From: Hydractinia symbiolongicarpus | Lineage: Eukaryota > Cnidaria > Hydrozoa > Anthoathecata > Hydractiniidae | Assembly: GCF_029227915.1 (NCBI RefSeq) | Contig: NC_079887.1 | Coordinates: forward strand, 18,103,650 to 18,167,649 | Direction of reading: 5' to 3' | Length of the DNA stretch: 64,000 bases | Shown: in pieces, positions 12,090 through 24,850 of the stretch | Layout: each line of letters opens with the position of its first letter | How positions within the stretch are numbered: position 1 is the stretch's first letter | Translations under genes and position numbers: made by a program | Notes under the pieces: model-generated | The model's input: the letters and a program-made list of their open reading frames with translations, nothing else | Databases searched by the model: none | What the model was told of the DNA's origin: nothing

Positions 12090-12195
12090 GACATGACGCA
12101 GTGGAAAACGATTTGGGACTTCGTAGTGCATTGAGAGTGTAAGGATTAGACCAATGGTAACTTGCGCAGGCGCGTGAAACAACCTGTGTTTTAAA
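12090..12195 (+). repeat. 106-bp truncated monomer, copy 6
   Basis: It has the same junction, 3369 bp after copy 5. It begins a 1927-bp unit, which is one 182-bp monomer longer than the 1745-bp unit. Confidence 0.9.
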
Positions 12196-14016
12196 GACTT
12201 GGCGCAATGGAAAAAGACTTGGGACGTCGTAGTCTAATGAGAGTTGAAGGACTAGATCAATGGTAACCTGCACAGGCACGTGGAACTACGTGATTTATGT
12301 GTAAGGCCTTTATTAGGCAGCAAAAGGCCATATTACAGCGTTTAGAGGCCTGTAAGCGTAGTTGACTGTGTTTTAAAGACATGACGCAATGGAAAACAAC
12401 TTGGGACGTCGTAGTCTATAGTGAGTGGCAAGGTTAGACCAATGGTAACCTGCGCAGCAGGCACGTGAAACCACGTGATTTAAGTGAAAGGCCCTTACTA
12501 GCTGTCAAAAGGCCATTTTACGGTCTTTAGAGGTTTGTAAGCGTAGTTGACGGTGTTATAAAGCCAGGGCGCAATGGAAAACGACTTGGGAAGTCTTAGT
12601 CCTTTGAGAGTGGAAGGATTAGACCATTGTTAAACAGCGCAGGCACGTGAAACCACGTGATTTACGTGTAAGGCTCTTTTTAGTCATCAAAATGCCATAT
12701 TACGGTGTTTAGAGGCCTGTGCGCGTAGTTCACTGTATTTTAAAGACATGGCGCAATGGATAACGATTTGGGAAGTCGTAGTCTATAGAGAGTGGCAAGG
12801 TTAGACCAATGGTAACCTACGCAGGCACGTGGAATTACGTGATTTAAGTGTAAGGCCTTTATTAGGCAGCAAAAGGCCATATTACAGCGTTTAGAGGTCT
12901 GTAAGCGTAGTTGACTGTGTTTTAAAGACATGACGCAATGGAAAACAATTTGGGACGTCGTAGTCTATAGAGAGTGGAAAGATTGGACCAATGGTAACCT
13001 GCGCAGGCACGTGAAACCTCGTGATTTACGTGTAAGGCTCTTTTTAGGCATCAAAATGCCATTTTACGGTCTTTAGAGGTCTGTAAGCGTAGTTGACGGT
13101 GTTATAAAGCCATGGAGCAATGGAAAACGACTTGGGAAGTCGTAGTCCATTGAGAGTGGAGGGATTAGACGAATGGTAAACAGCGCAGGCACGTGGAACC
13201 ACGTGCTTTACGTGTAAGGATTTTATTAGACATCAAAAAGCCATATTACAGTGTTTAGAGGCCTGTGCGCGTAGTTGACTGTGTTTTAAAGACATGACGC
13301 AGTGGAAAACAATTTGGGACTTCGTAGTGCGTTGAGAGTGTAAGGATTAGACCAATGGTAACATGCGCAGGCACGTGAAACCACGTGATTTACGTGTAAG
13401 GCTTTTATTAAGTGTCAAAAGGCATATTACTGCCTTCAGAGGCCTGTAAGAGTAGTTGACGGTGTTATTAAGCCTAGGCGCAATGGAAAACGACTTGGGA
13501 AGTCGTAGATCATTGAGAGTGGAGGGATTAGACGAATGGTAAACAGCGCAGGCGCGTGGAACCACGTGCTTTAAGTGAAAGGCCCTTACTAGCTGTCAAA
13601 AGGCCATTTTACGGTCTTTAGAGGTCTGTAAGCGTAGTTGACGGTGTTATAAAGCCATGGCGCAATGGAGAACGACTTGGGAAGTCTTAGTCCATTGAGA
13701 GTGGAAGGATTAGACCAATGGTAACCTGCGCAGGAACGTGAAACCACGTGATTTACGTGTAAGGCCTTTATTAGGTGTCAAAAGGCATATTACGGCCTTC
13801 AGAGGCCTGTAAGAGTAGTTGACGGTGTTATTAAACCTAGGCGCAATGGAAAACGACTTGGGAAGTCGTAGTCCATTGAGAGTGGAGGGATTAGACCAAT
13901 GATAAACAGCGCAGGCACATGGAACCACGTGCTTTACGTGTAAGGCCTTTATTAGGCATCAAAAAGCCATATTACAGTTGTTAGAGGCCTGTGCGCGTAG
14001 TTGACTGTGTTTTAAA
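12090..14016 (+). repeat. Domain A unit, 1927 bp (1745 + one monomer)
   Basis: It lies between truncated-monomer copies 6 and 7. It resembles the 1745-bp units with one additional monomer near 12800-12970. It also shares the GCGCAGCAGG insertion near 12453 with those units. Confidence 0.8.
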
Positions 14017-14122
14017 GACATGACGCAGTGGAAAACGATTTGGGACTTCGTAGTGCATTGAGAGTGTAAGGATTAGACCAATGGTAACTTGCGCAGGCGC
14101 GTGAAACAACCTGTGTTTTAAA
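14017..14122 (+). repeat. 106-bp truncated monomer, copy 7 (last)
   Basis: It has the same junction, 1927 bp after copy 6 and 5296 bp after copy 5. No further 106-bp copy occurs downstream; only a shorter 78-bp derivative is found, at 18848. Confidence 0.9.
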
Positions 14123-17100
14123 GACTTGGCGCAATGGAAAAAGACTTGGGACGTCGTAGTCTAATGAGAGTTGAAGGACTAGATCAATGGTAACCTGCAC
14201 AGGCACGTGGAACTACGTGATTTATGTGTAAGGCCTTTATTAGGCAGCAAAAGGCCATATTACAGCGTTTAGAGGCCTGTAAGCGTAGTTGACTGTGTTT
14301 TAAAGACATGACGCAATGGAAAACAACTTGGGACGTCGTAGTCTATAGTGAGTGGCAACGTTAGACCAATGGTAACCTGCGCAGGCACGTGAAACCACGT
14401 GATTTAAGTGAAAGGCCCTTACTAGCTGTCAAAAGGCCATTTTACGGTCTTTAGAGGTTTGTAAGCGTAGTTGACGGTGTTATAAAGCCATGGCGCAATG
14501 GAAAACGACTTGGGAAGTCTTAGTCCTTTGAGAGTGGATGGATTAGACCATTGTTAAACAGCGCAGGCACGTGAAACCACGTGATTTACGTGTAAGGCTC
14601 TTTTTAGTCATCAAAATGCCATATTACGGCGTTTAGAGGCCTGTGCGCGTAGTTCACTGTATTTTAAAGACATGGCGCAATGGATAACGATTTGGGAAGT
14701 CGTAGTCTATAGAGAGTGGCAAGGTTAGACCAATGGTAACCTGCGCAGGCACGTGAGTCCACGTGATTAACGTGTAAGGCCTTTATTAGGTGTTAAAAGG
14801 CCATATTACAATCTTTACAGGCCTGTGTGGGTAGTTGACTGTGTTTTAAAGACTTGGCGCAATGGAAAAAGACTTGGGACGTCGTAGTCTAATGAGAGTT
14901 GAAGGACTAGACCAATGATAACCTACGCAGGCACGTGGAATTACGTGATTTAAGTGTAAGGCCTTTATTAGGCAGCAAAAGGCCATATTACAGCGTTTAG
15001 AGGCCTGTAAGCGTAGTTGACTGTGTTTTAAAGACATGACGCAATGGAAAACAATTTGGGACGTCGTAGTCTATAGAGAGTGGAAAGATTGGACCAATGG
15101 TAACCTGCGCAGGCACGTGAAACCTCGTGATTTACGTGTAAGGCTCTTTTTAGGCATCAAAATGCCATTTTACGGCCTTTAGAGGTCTGTAAGCGTAGTT
15201 GACGGTGTTATAAAGCCATGGAGCAATGGAAAACGACTTGGGAAGTCTTAGTCCATTGAGAGTGGAAGGATTAGACCATTGTTAAACAGCGCAGGCATGT
15301 GGAACCACGTGCTTTACGTGTAAGGCCTTTATTACGCATCAAAAGGCCATATTACAGTGCTTAGATGCCTGTAAGCGTAGTTGACTGTGTTTTAAAGACA
15401 TGACGCAGTGGAAAACAACTTGGGACGTCGTAGTCCATTGACAGTGAAAGGATTAGACCAATGGTAACCTGCGAAAGCACGTGGAATTACGTGATTTATG
15501 TGTAAGGCCTTTATTAAGCAGCAAAAGGCCATATTACAGCGTTTAGAGGCCTGTAAGCGTAGTTGACTGTGTTTTAAAGACATGGCGCAATGGAAAACGA
15601 TTTGGGACGTCGTAGTCTATAGTGAGTGGCAAGGTTAGACCAATGGTAACCTGCGCAGGCACGTGAATCCACGTGATTTAAGTGAAAGGCCCTTGCTAGC
15701 TGTCAAAAGGCCATTTTACGGTCTTTAGAGGTCTGTAAGCGTAGTTGACGGTGTTATAAAGCCATGGCGCAATGGAAAACGACTTGGGAAGTCTTAGTCC
15801 ATTGAGAGTGGAAGGATTAGACCATTGTTAAACAGCGCACGCATGTGGAACCACGTGCTTTACGTGTAAGGCCTTTATTAGGCATCAAAAGGCCATATTA
15901 CAGTGTTTAGAGGCCTGTAAGCGTAGTTGACTGTGTTTTAAAGCCATGGCGCAATGGAAAACGACTTGGGAAGTCTTAGTCCATTGAGAGTGGAAAGATT
16001 AGACCAATGGTAACCTGCGCAGGCACGTGAAACCACGTGATTTACGTGTAAGGCTTTTATTAAGTGTCAAAAGGCATATTACTGCCTTCAGAGGCCTGTA
16101 AGAGTAGTTGACGGTGTTATTAAGCCTAGGCGCAATGGAAAACGACTTCGGAAGTCGTAGTCTATTGAGAGTGGAGGGATTACACGAATGGTAAACAGCG
16201 CAGGCACGTGGAACCACGTGCTTTACGTGTAAGGATTTTATTAGACATCAAAAAGCCATATTACAGTGTTTAGAGGCCTGTGCGCGTAGTTGACTGTGTT
16301 TTAAAGACATGACGCAGTGGAAAACAATTTGGGACGTCGTAGTCTATAGAGAGTGGAAAGATTAGACCAATGGTAACCTGCGCAGGCACGTGAAACCACG
16401 TAATTTACGTGTAAGGCTCTTTTTAGGCATCAAAATGCCATTTTACGGTCTTTAGAGGTCTGTAAGCGTAGTTGACTGTGTTTTAAAGACATGACGCAGT
16501 GGAAAACAACTTGGGACGTCGTAGTCCATTGACAGTGAAAGGATTAGACCAATGGTAACCTGCGCAGACACGTGAAACCACGTGATTTACGTGTAAGGCT
16601 CTTTTTAGGCATCAAAATGCCATATTACGGCGTTTAGAGGCCTTTGCGCGTAGTTTATTGCGTTTTAAAGACATGGCGCAATGGATAACGATTTGGGACG
16701 TCGTAGTCTATAGAGAGTGGCAAGGTTAGACCAATGGTAACCTGCGCAGGCGCGTGAAACCACGTGACTTACGTGTAAGGCTTTTATTAAGTGTCAAAAG
16801 GCCTATTACGGCCTTCAGAGGCCTGTAAGAGTAGTTGACGGTGTTATTAAGCCTAGGCGCAATGGAAAACGACTTGGTACGTCGTAGTCTGTTGATGATG
16901 GAAGGATTAGACCAATGGTAACCAGCGCAAGCACGTGGAACCACGTGATTCATGTGTAAGGCCTTTATTAGGCAGCAAAAGGCCATATTACAGCGTTTAG
17001 AGGCCTGTAAGCGTAGTTGACTGTGTTTTAAAGACATGACGCAATGGAAAACGATTTGGGACGTCGTAGTCTATAGAGAGTGGAAAGATTAGACCAATGG

Positions 17101-17724
17101 TAACCTGCGCAGGCACGTGAAACCACGTGATTTACGTGTAAGGCTTTTATTAAGTGTCAAAAGGCATATTACGGCCTTCAGAGGCGTTTAAGAGTAGTTG
17201 ACGGTGTTATTAAGGCTAGGCGCAATGGAAAACGACTTGGTACGTCGTAGTCTATTGAGAGTGGCAAGGTTAGACCAATGGTAACCTGCGCAGGCACGTG
17301 AAACCACGTGATTTACGTGTAAAGCCTTTATTAGGTGTCAAAAGGCATATTACGGCCTTCAGAGGCCTGTAAGAGTAGTTGACGGTGTTATTAAGCCTAG
17401 GCGCAATGGAAAATGACTTGGGAAGTCGTAGTTCATTAAGAGTAGAGGGATTAGAGGAATGGTAAACAGCGCAGGCACGTGGAACCACGTGCTTTACGTG
17501 TAAGGCCTTTATTAGACATCAAAAGGCCATATTACAGTGTTTAGAGGCCTGTAAGCGTAGTTGACTGTGTTTTAAAGACATGACGCAGTGGAAAACAACT
17601 TGGGACGTCGTAGTCCATTGACAGTGAAAGGATTAGACCAATGGTAACCTGCGAAGGCACGTGGAACCACGTGATTTACGTACAAGGCTTTTATTAAGCA
17701 TCAAAAGGCCATATTACAGTCTTT

Positions 17725-17734
17725 ACAGGCCTGT
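17725..17734. repeat. ACAGGCCTGT perfect palindrome (representative)
   Basis: This is a 10-bp perfect palindrome at monomer positions 149-158, in monomers reading CTTTACAGGCCTGTGCG. Monomers with CTTTAGAGGCCTGT keep only the AGGCCT core. The palindromic form tends to occur in the monomer type that follows TTATTAAGCATC. Confidence 0.75.
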
Positions 17735-18847
17735 GCGCGTAGTTGACTGTGTTTTAAAGACTTGGCGCAATGGAAAAAGACTTGGGACGTCGTAGTCTAA
17801 TGAGAGTTGAAGGACTAGATCAATGGTAACCTGCGCAGGCACGTGGAACCACGTGATTTACGTGTAAGGCTTTTATTAAGTGTCAAAAGGCATAATACGG
17901 CCTTCAGAGGCCTGTAAGAGTAGTTGACGGTGTTATTAAGCCTACGCGCAATGGAAAACGACTTGGTACGTCGTAGTCTATTGATGGTGGAAGGGTTAGA
18001 CCAATGGTAACCAGCGCAAGCACGTGGAACCACGTGATTTAAGTGAAAGGCCCTTACTAGCTGTGAAAAGGCCATTTTACGGTCTTTAGAGGTCTGTAAG
18101 CGTAGTTGACGGTGTTATAAAGCCATGGCGCAATGGAAAACGACTTGGGAAGTCTTAGTCCATTGACAGTGGAAGGATTAGACCCATGTTAAACAGCGCA
18201 GGCATGTGGAACCACGTGCTTTACGTGTAAGGCCTTTATTAGGCATCGAAAGGCCATATTACAGTGTTTAGAGGCCTGTAAGCGTAGTTGACTGTGTTTT
18301 AAAGACATGACGCAGTGGAAAACAACTTGGGACGTCGTAGTCCATTGACAGTGAAAGGATTAGACCAATGGTAACCTGCGAAGGCACGTGGAACCACGTG
18401 ATTTACGTACAAGGCTTTTATTAAGCATCAAAAGGCCATATTACAGTCTTAACAGGCCTGTGCGCGTAGTTGACTGTGTTTTAAAGACTTGGCGCAATGG
18501 AAAAAGACTTGGGACGTCGTAGTCTATAGAGAGTGGCAAGGTTAGAGCAATGGTAACCTGCGCAGGCACGTGAAACCACGTGATTTACGTGTAAGGCCTT
18601 TATTAGGTGTCAAAAGGCATATTCCGCCTTCAGGGGCCTGTAAGAGTAGTTGACGGTGTTATTAAGCCTAGGCGCAATGGAACAAGGCTTGGGAAGTCGT
18701 AGTCCATTGAGAGTGGAGGGATTAGACGAATGGTAAACAGCGCAGGCACGTGGAACCACGTGCTTTACGTGTAAGGCCTTTATTAGGCATCAAAAAGCCA
18801 TATTACAGTGTTTAGAGGCCTGTGCGCGTAGTTGACTGTGTTTTAAA

Positions 18848-18925
18848 GACATGACGCAGTGGAAAACGATTTGGGACTTCGTAGTGCGTTGAGAGTGTAA
18901 GGATTAGACCAACCTGTGTTTTAAA
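18848..18925 (+). repeat. 78-bp doubly truncated monomer
   Basis: This is a single 78-bp monomer fragment with the junction ATTAGACCAACCTGTG. It shares both the leading monomer type (CGTAGTGCGTTGAGAGTGTAAGG) and the trailing junction AACCTGTGTTTTAAAG with the 106-bp fragments of domain A. It differs from them by exactly 28 bp, consistent with a second deletion at a two-base AA microhomology. It is probably a descendant of the same founder. Confidence 0.82.
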
Positions 18926-21900
18926 GACATGACGCAATGGAAAACAACTTGGGACGTCGTAGTCTATAGAGAGTAGAAAGATTAGACCAATGGTAACCTG
19001 TGCAGGCACGTGAAACCACGTGATTTACGTGTAAGGCTCTTCTTAGGCATCAAAATGCCATATTACGGTCTTTAGAAGCCTGTGCGCGTAGTTCACTGTG
19101 TTTTAAAGACATGGCGCAATGGAAAACGATTTGGGACGTCGTAGTCTATAGTGAGTGGCAAGGTTAGACCAATGGTAACCTGCGCAGGCACGTGAAACCA
19201 CGTGATTTACGTGTAAGGCCTTTATTAGGTGTCAAAAGGCTATTTTACGGTCTTTAGAGGTCTGTAAGCGTAGTTGACGGTGTTATAAAGCCATGGCGCA
19301 ATGGAAAACGACTTGGGAAGTCTTAGTCCTTTAAGAGTGGAAGGATTAGACCATTGTTAAACAGCGCAGGCACGTAAAACCACGTGATTTACGTGTAAGG
19401 CTCTTTTTAGTCATTAAAATGCCATATTACGGCGTTTAGAGGCCTGTGCGCGTAGTTCACTGTGTTTTAAAGACATGACGCAGTGGAAAACGATTTGGGA
19501 CTTCGTAGTGCATTGAAAGTGTAAGGATTAGACCAATGGTAACTTGCGCAGGCGCGTGAAACCACGTGATTTACGTGTAAGGCCTTTATTAGGCAGCAAA
19601 AGGCCATATTACAGCGTTTAGAGGCCTGTAAGCGTAGTTGACTGTGTTTTAAAGACATGACGCAATGGAAAACGATTTGGGACGTCGTAGTCTATAGAGA
19701 GTGGAAAGATTAGACCAATGGTAACCTGCGCAGGCACGTGAAACCACGTGATTTACGTGTAAGGCTCTTTTTAGGCATCAAAATGCCATTTTACGGTCTT
19801 TAGAGGTCTGTAAGCGTAGTTGACGGTGTTATAAAGCCATGGCGCAATGGAAAACGACTTGGGAAGTCTTAGTCTATTGAGAGTGGAAAAATTAGACCAT
19901 TGTTAAACAGAGCAGGCATGTGGAACCACGTGCTTTACGTGTAAGGCCTTTATTAGACATCAAAAAGCCATATTACAGTGTTTAGAGGCCTGTGCGCGTA
20001 GTTGACTGTGTTTTAAAGACATGACGCAGTGGAAAACGATTTGGGACTTCGTAGTGCGTTGAGAGTGTAAGGATTAGACCAATGGTAACATGCGCAGGCA
20101 CGTGAAACCACGTGATTTACGTGTAAGGCTTTTATTAAGTGTCGAAAGGCATATTACGGCCTTCAGAGGCCTGTAAGAGTAGTTGACGGTGTTATTAAGG
20201 CTAGGCGCAATGGAAAACGACTTGGTACGTCGTAGTCTATTGATGGTGGAAAGATTAGACCAATGGTAACCAGCGCAAGCACGTGGAACCACGTGATTTA
20301 AGTGAAAGGCCCTTACTAGCTGTCAAAAGGCCATTTTACGGTCTTTAGAGGTCTGTAAGAGTAGTTGACGGTGTTATAACGCCATGGCGCAATGGAAAAC
20401 GACTTGGGAAGTCTTAGTCCATTGAGAGTGGAAGGATTAGACCATTGTTAAACAGCGCAGGCATGTGGAACCACGTGCTTTACGTGTAAGGCCTTTATTA
20501 GACATCAAAAGGCCATATTACAGTGTTTAGAGGCCTGTAAGCGTAGTTGACTGTGTTTTAAAGACATGACGCAGTGGAAAACAACTTGGGACGTCGTAGT
20601 CCATTGACAGTGAAAGGATTAGACCAATGGTAAGCTGCGAAGGCACGTGGAACCACGTGATTTACGTACAAGGCTTTTATTAAGCATCAAAAGGCCATAT
20701 TACAGTCTTTACAGGCCAGTGCGCGTAGTTGACAGTGTTTTAAAGACTTGGCGCAATGGAAAAAGACTTGGGACGTCGTAGTCTAATGAGAGTTGAAGGA
20801 CTAGATCAATGGTAACCTGCGCAGGCACGTGGAACTACGTGATTTACGTGTAAGGCTCTTTTTAGGCATCAAAATGCCATTTTACGGTCTTTAGAGGTCT
20901 GTAAGCGTAGTTGACGGTGTTATAAAGCCATGGCGCAATGAAAAACGACTTGGGAAGTCTTAGTCTATTGAGAGTGGAAGGATTAGACCATTGTTAAACA
21001 GCGCAGGCATGTGAAACCACGTGCTTTACGTGTAAGGCCTTTATTAGGCATCAAAAGGCCATATTACAGTGTTTAGATGCCTGTAACCGTAGTTGACTGT
21101 GTTTTAAAGACATGACGCAGTGGAAAACAACTTGGGACGTCGTAGTCCATTGACAGTGAAAGGATTAGACCAATGGTAACCTGCGCAGGCACGTGAAACC
21201 ACGTGATTTACGTGTAAGGCTCTTTTTAGGCATCAAAATGCCATATTACGGCGTTTAGAGGCCTGTGCGCGTAGTTCATTGCGTTTTAAAGACATGGCGC
21301 AATGGATAACGATTTGGGACGTCGTAGTCTATAGAGAGTGGCAAGGTTAGACCAATGGTAACCTGCGCAGGCACGTGAAACCACGTGATTAACGTGTAAG
21401 GCCTTTATTAGGTGCCAAAAGGCCATATTACAGTCTTTAGAGGCCTGTGCGCGTAGTTCACTGTGTTTTAAAGACAAGGCGCAATGGAAAACGATTTGGG
21501 ACGTCGTAGTCTATAGAGAGTGGCAAGGTTAGACCAATGGTAACCTGCGCGGGCACGTGAAACCACCTGATTTAAGTGAAAGGCCCTTACTAGCTGTCAA
21601 AAGACCATTTTACGGTCTTTAGAGGTCTGTAAGCGTAGTTGACGATGTTATAAAGCCATGGCGCAATGGAAAACGACTTGGGAAGTCTTAGTCCATTGAG
21701 AGTGGAAGGATTAGACCATTGTAAAACAGCGCAGGCATGTGGAACCACGTGCTTTACGTACAAGGCTTTTATTAGACATCAAAAGGCCATAATACAGTCT
21801 TTACAGGCCTGTGCGCGTAGTTGACTGTGTTTTAAAGACTTGGCGCAATGGAAAAAGACTTGGGACGTCGTAGTCTAATGAGAGTTGAAGGACTAGATCA

Positions 21901-24834
21901 ATGGTAACCTGCGCAGGCACGTGGAACCACGTGATTTACGTGTAAGGCTTTTATTAAGTGTCAAAAGGCATAATACGGCCTTCAGAGGCCTGTAAGAGTA
22001 GTTGACGGTGTTATTAAGGCTAGGCGCAATGGAAAACGACTTGGTACGTCGTAGTCTATAGTGAGTGGCAAGGTTAGACCAATGGTAACCTGCGCAGGCA
22101 CGTGGAACCACGTGATTTAAGTGAAAGGCCCTTACTAGCTGTCAAAAGGCCATTTTACGGTCTTTAAAGGTCTGTAAGCGTAGTTGACGGTGTTATAAAG
22201 CCATGGCGCAATGGAAAACGACTTGGGAAGTCTTAGTCCTTTGAGAGTGGAAGGATTAGACCATTGTTAAACAGCGCAGGCACGTGAAACCACGTGATTT
22301 ACGTGTAAGGCCTTTATTAGGCATCGAAAGGCCATATTACAGTGTTTAGAGGCCTGTCAGCGTAGTTGACTGTGTTTTAAAGACATGACGCAGTGGAAAA
22401 CAACTTGGGACGTCGTAGTCCATTGACAGTGAAAGGATTAGACCAATGGTAACCTGCGAAGGCACGTGGAACCACGTGATTTACGTACAAGGCTTTTATT
22501 AAGCATGAAAAGGCCATATTACAGTCTTTACAGGCCTGTGCGCGTAGTTGACTGTGTTTTAAAGACTTGGCGCAATGGAAAAAGACTTGGGACGTCGTAG
22601 TCTAATGAGAGTTGAAGGACTAGACCAATGATAACCTGCGCAGGCACGTGGAACTACGTGATTTATGTGTAAGGCCTTTATTAGGCAGCAAAAGGCCATA
22701 TTACAGCGTTTAGAGGCCTGTAAGCGTAGTTGACTGTGTTTTTAAGACATGACGCAATGGAAAACAACTTGGGACGTCGTAGTCTATAGAGAGTGGAAAG
22801 ATTAGACCAATGGTAGCCTGCGCAGGCACGTGGAACCACGTGATTTACGTGTAAGGCTCTTTTTAGGCATCAAAATGCCATATTACGGTCTTTAGAGGCC
22901 TGTGCGCGTAGTTCACTGTGTTTTAAAGACATGGCGCAATGGAAAACGATTTGGGACGTCGTAGTCTATAGAGAGTGGGAAGGTTAGACCAATGGTAACC
23001 TGCGCAGGCACGTGAAACCACGTGATTTACGTGTAAGGCCTTTATTAGGTGTCAAAAGGCATATTACGGCCTTCAGAGGCCTGTAAGAGTAGTTGACGGT
23101 GTTATTAAGCCTAGGCGCAATGGAAAACGACTTGGGAAGTCGTAGTCCATTGAGAGTGGAGGGATTAGACCAATGATAAACAGCGCAGGCACGTGGAACC
23201 ACGTGCTTTACGTGTAAGGCCTTTATTAGGCATCAAAAAGCCATATTACAGTGTTTAGAGGCCTGTGCGCGTAGTTGACTGTGTTTTAAAGACATGACGC
23301 AGTGGAAAACGATTTGGGACTTCGTAGCGCATTGAGAGTGTAAGGATTAGACCAATGGTAACATGCGCAGGCACGTGAAACCACGTGATTTACGTGTAAG
23401 GCTTTTATTAAGTGTCAAAAGGCATATTACGGCCTTCAGAGGCCTGTAAGAGTAGTTGACGGTGTTATTAAGCCTAGGCGCAATGGACAACGACTTGGTA
23501 CGTCGTAGTCTGTCGATGGTGGAAGGATTAGACCAATGGTAACCAGCGCAAGCACGTGGAACCACGTGATTTATGTGTAAGGCCTTTATTAGGCAGCAAA
23601 AGGCCATATTACAGCGTTTAGAGGCCTGTAAGCGTAGTTGACTGTGTTTTAAAGACATGACGCAATGGAAAACGATTTGGGACGTCGTAGTCTATAGAGA
23701 GTGGAAAGATTAGACCAATGGTAACCTGCGCAGGCACGTGAAACCACGTGATTTACGTGTAAGGCTCTTTTTAGGCATCAAAATGCCATTTTCCGGTTTT
23801 TAGAGGTCTGTAAGCGTAGTTGACGGTGTTATAAAGCCATGGCGCAATGGAAAACGACTTGGGAAGTCTTAGTCTATTGAGAGTGGAAGAATTAGACCAT
23901 TGTTAAACAGCGCAGGCATGTGGAACCACGTGCTTTACGTGCAAGGCTTTTATTAGGCATCAAAAGGCCATGTTACAGTGTTTAGAGGCCTGTAAGCGTC
24001 GTTGACTGTGTTTTAAAGACATGACGCAGTGGAAAACAACTTGGGACGTCGTAGTCCAGTGACAGTGAAAGGATTAGACCAATGGTAACCTACGCAGGCA
24101 CGTGGAATTACGTGATTTATGTGTAAGGCCTTTATTAGGCAGCAAAAGGCCATATTACAGCGTTTAGAGGTCTGTAAGCGTAGTTGACTGTGTTTTAAAG
24201 ACATGACGCAGTGGAAAACAACTTGGGACGTCGTAGTCCAGTGACAGTGAAAGGATTAGACCAATGGTAACCTGCGCAGGCACGTGAAACCACGTGATTT
24301 ACGTGTAAGGCTCTTTTTAGGCATCAAAAAGCCATATTTCAGTGTTTAGAGGCTTGTGCGCGTAGTTGACGGTGTTATAAAGCCATGGCGCAATGGAAAA
24401 CAACTTGGGAAGTCGTAGTCCATTGAGAGTGCCAGGATTAGACCAATGGTAACGTGCGCAGGCACGTGAAACCTCGTGATTTACGTGTAAGGCTCTTTTT
24501 AGGCATCAAAATGCCATTTTACGGTCTTTAGAGGTCTGTAAGCGTAGTTGACGGTGTTATAAAGCCATGGCGCAATGGAAAACGACTTGGGAAGTCTTAG
24601 TCCATTGAGAGTGGAAGGATTAGACCATTGTTAAACAGCGCAGGCATGTGGAACCACGTGCTTTACGTGTAAGGCCTTTATTAGGCATCAAAAGGCCATA
24701 TTACAGTGCTTAGAGGCCTGTAAGCGTAGTTGACTGTGTTTTAAAGACATGACGCAGTGGAAAACAACTTGGGACGTCGTAGTCCATTGACAGTGAAAGG
24801 ATTAGACCAATGGTAACCTGCGAAGGCACGTGGA

Positions 24835-24850
24835 ACCACGTGAAGGCTTT
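24835..24850 (+). repeat. 10-bp internal deletion in a monomer (second occurrence)
   Basis: It has the same CCACGTGAAGGC lesion as at 11470, offset 13373 bp. The flanks match for about 500 bp (about 11320-11810 versus 24690-25180), so the two copies derive from one event that was later dispersed. Confidence 0.83.

Larger units (their letters stand above)
1..16326. repeat. Domain A: homogenised HOR domain with truncated-monomer marker
   Basis: This domain is built from a limited set of monomer types reused in a near-fixed order. The phase marker is a 106-bp truncated monomer seen seven times. Spacing between markers is about 2655, 2612, 1745, 1745, 3369 and 1927 bp. The 1745-bp unit equals nine full monomers (1639 bp) plus the 106-bp fragment. 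Longer units differ by added or duplicated monomers. A further level is visible: positions about 7690-11030 match 12986-16326 at a constant 5296-bp offset. The right edge is where this match ends, with GGGACTTCGTAGTGCG at 11037 against GGGACGTCGTAGTC near 16330. Confidence 0.85.

Noticed and set aside
16726-17037. 103-codon minus-strand open frame, with a similar one at 23347-23658
   Set aside because: Both span satellite monomers, and the same peptide fragments recur through the array. The monomer length is not a multiple of 3 (182 = 3 x 60 + 2), so no frame is kept from unit to unit.
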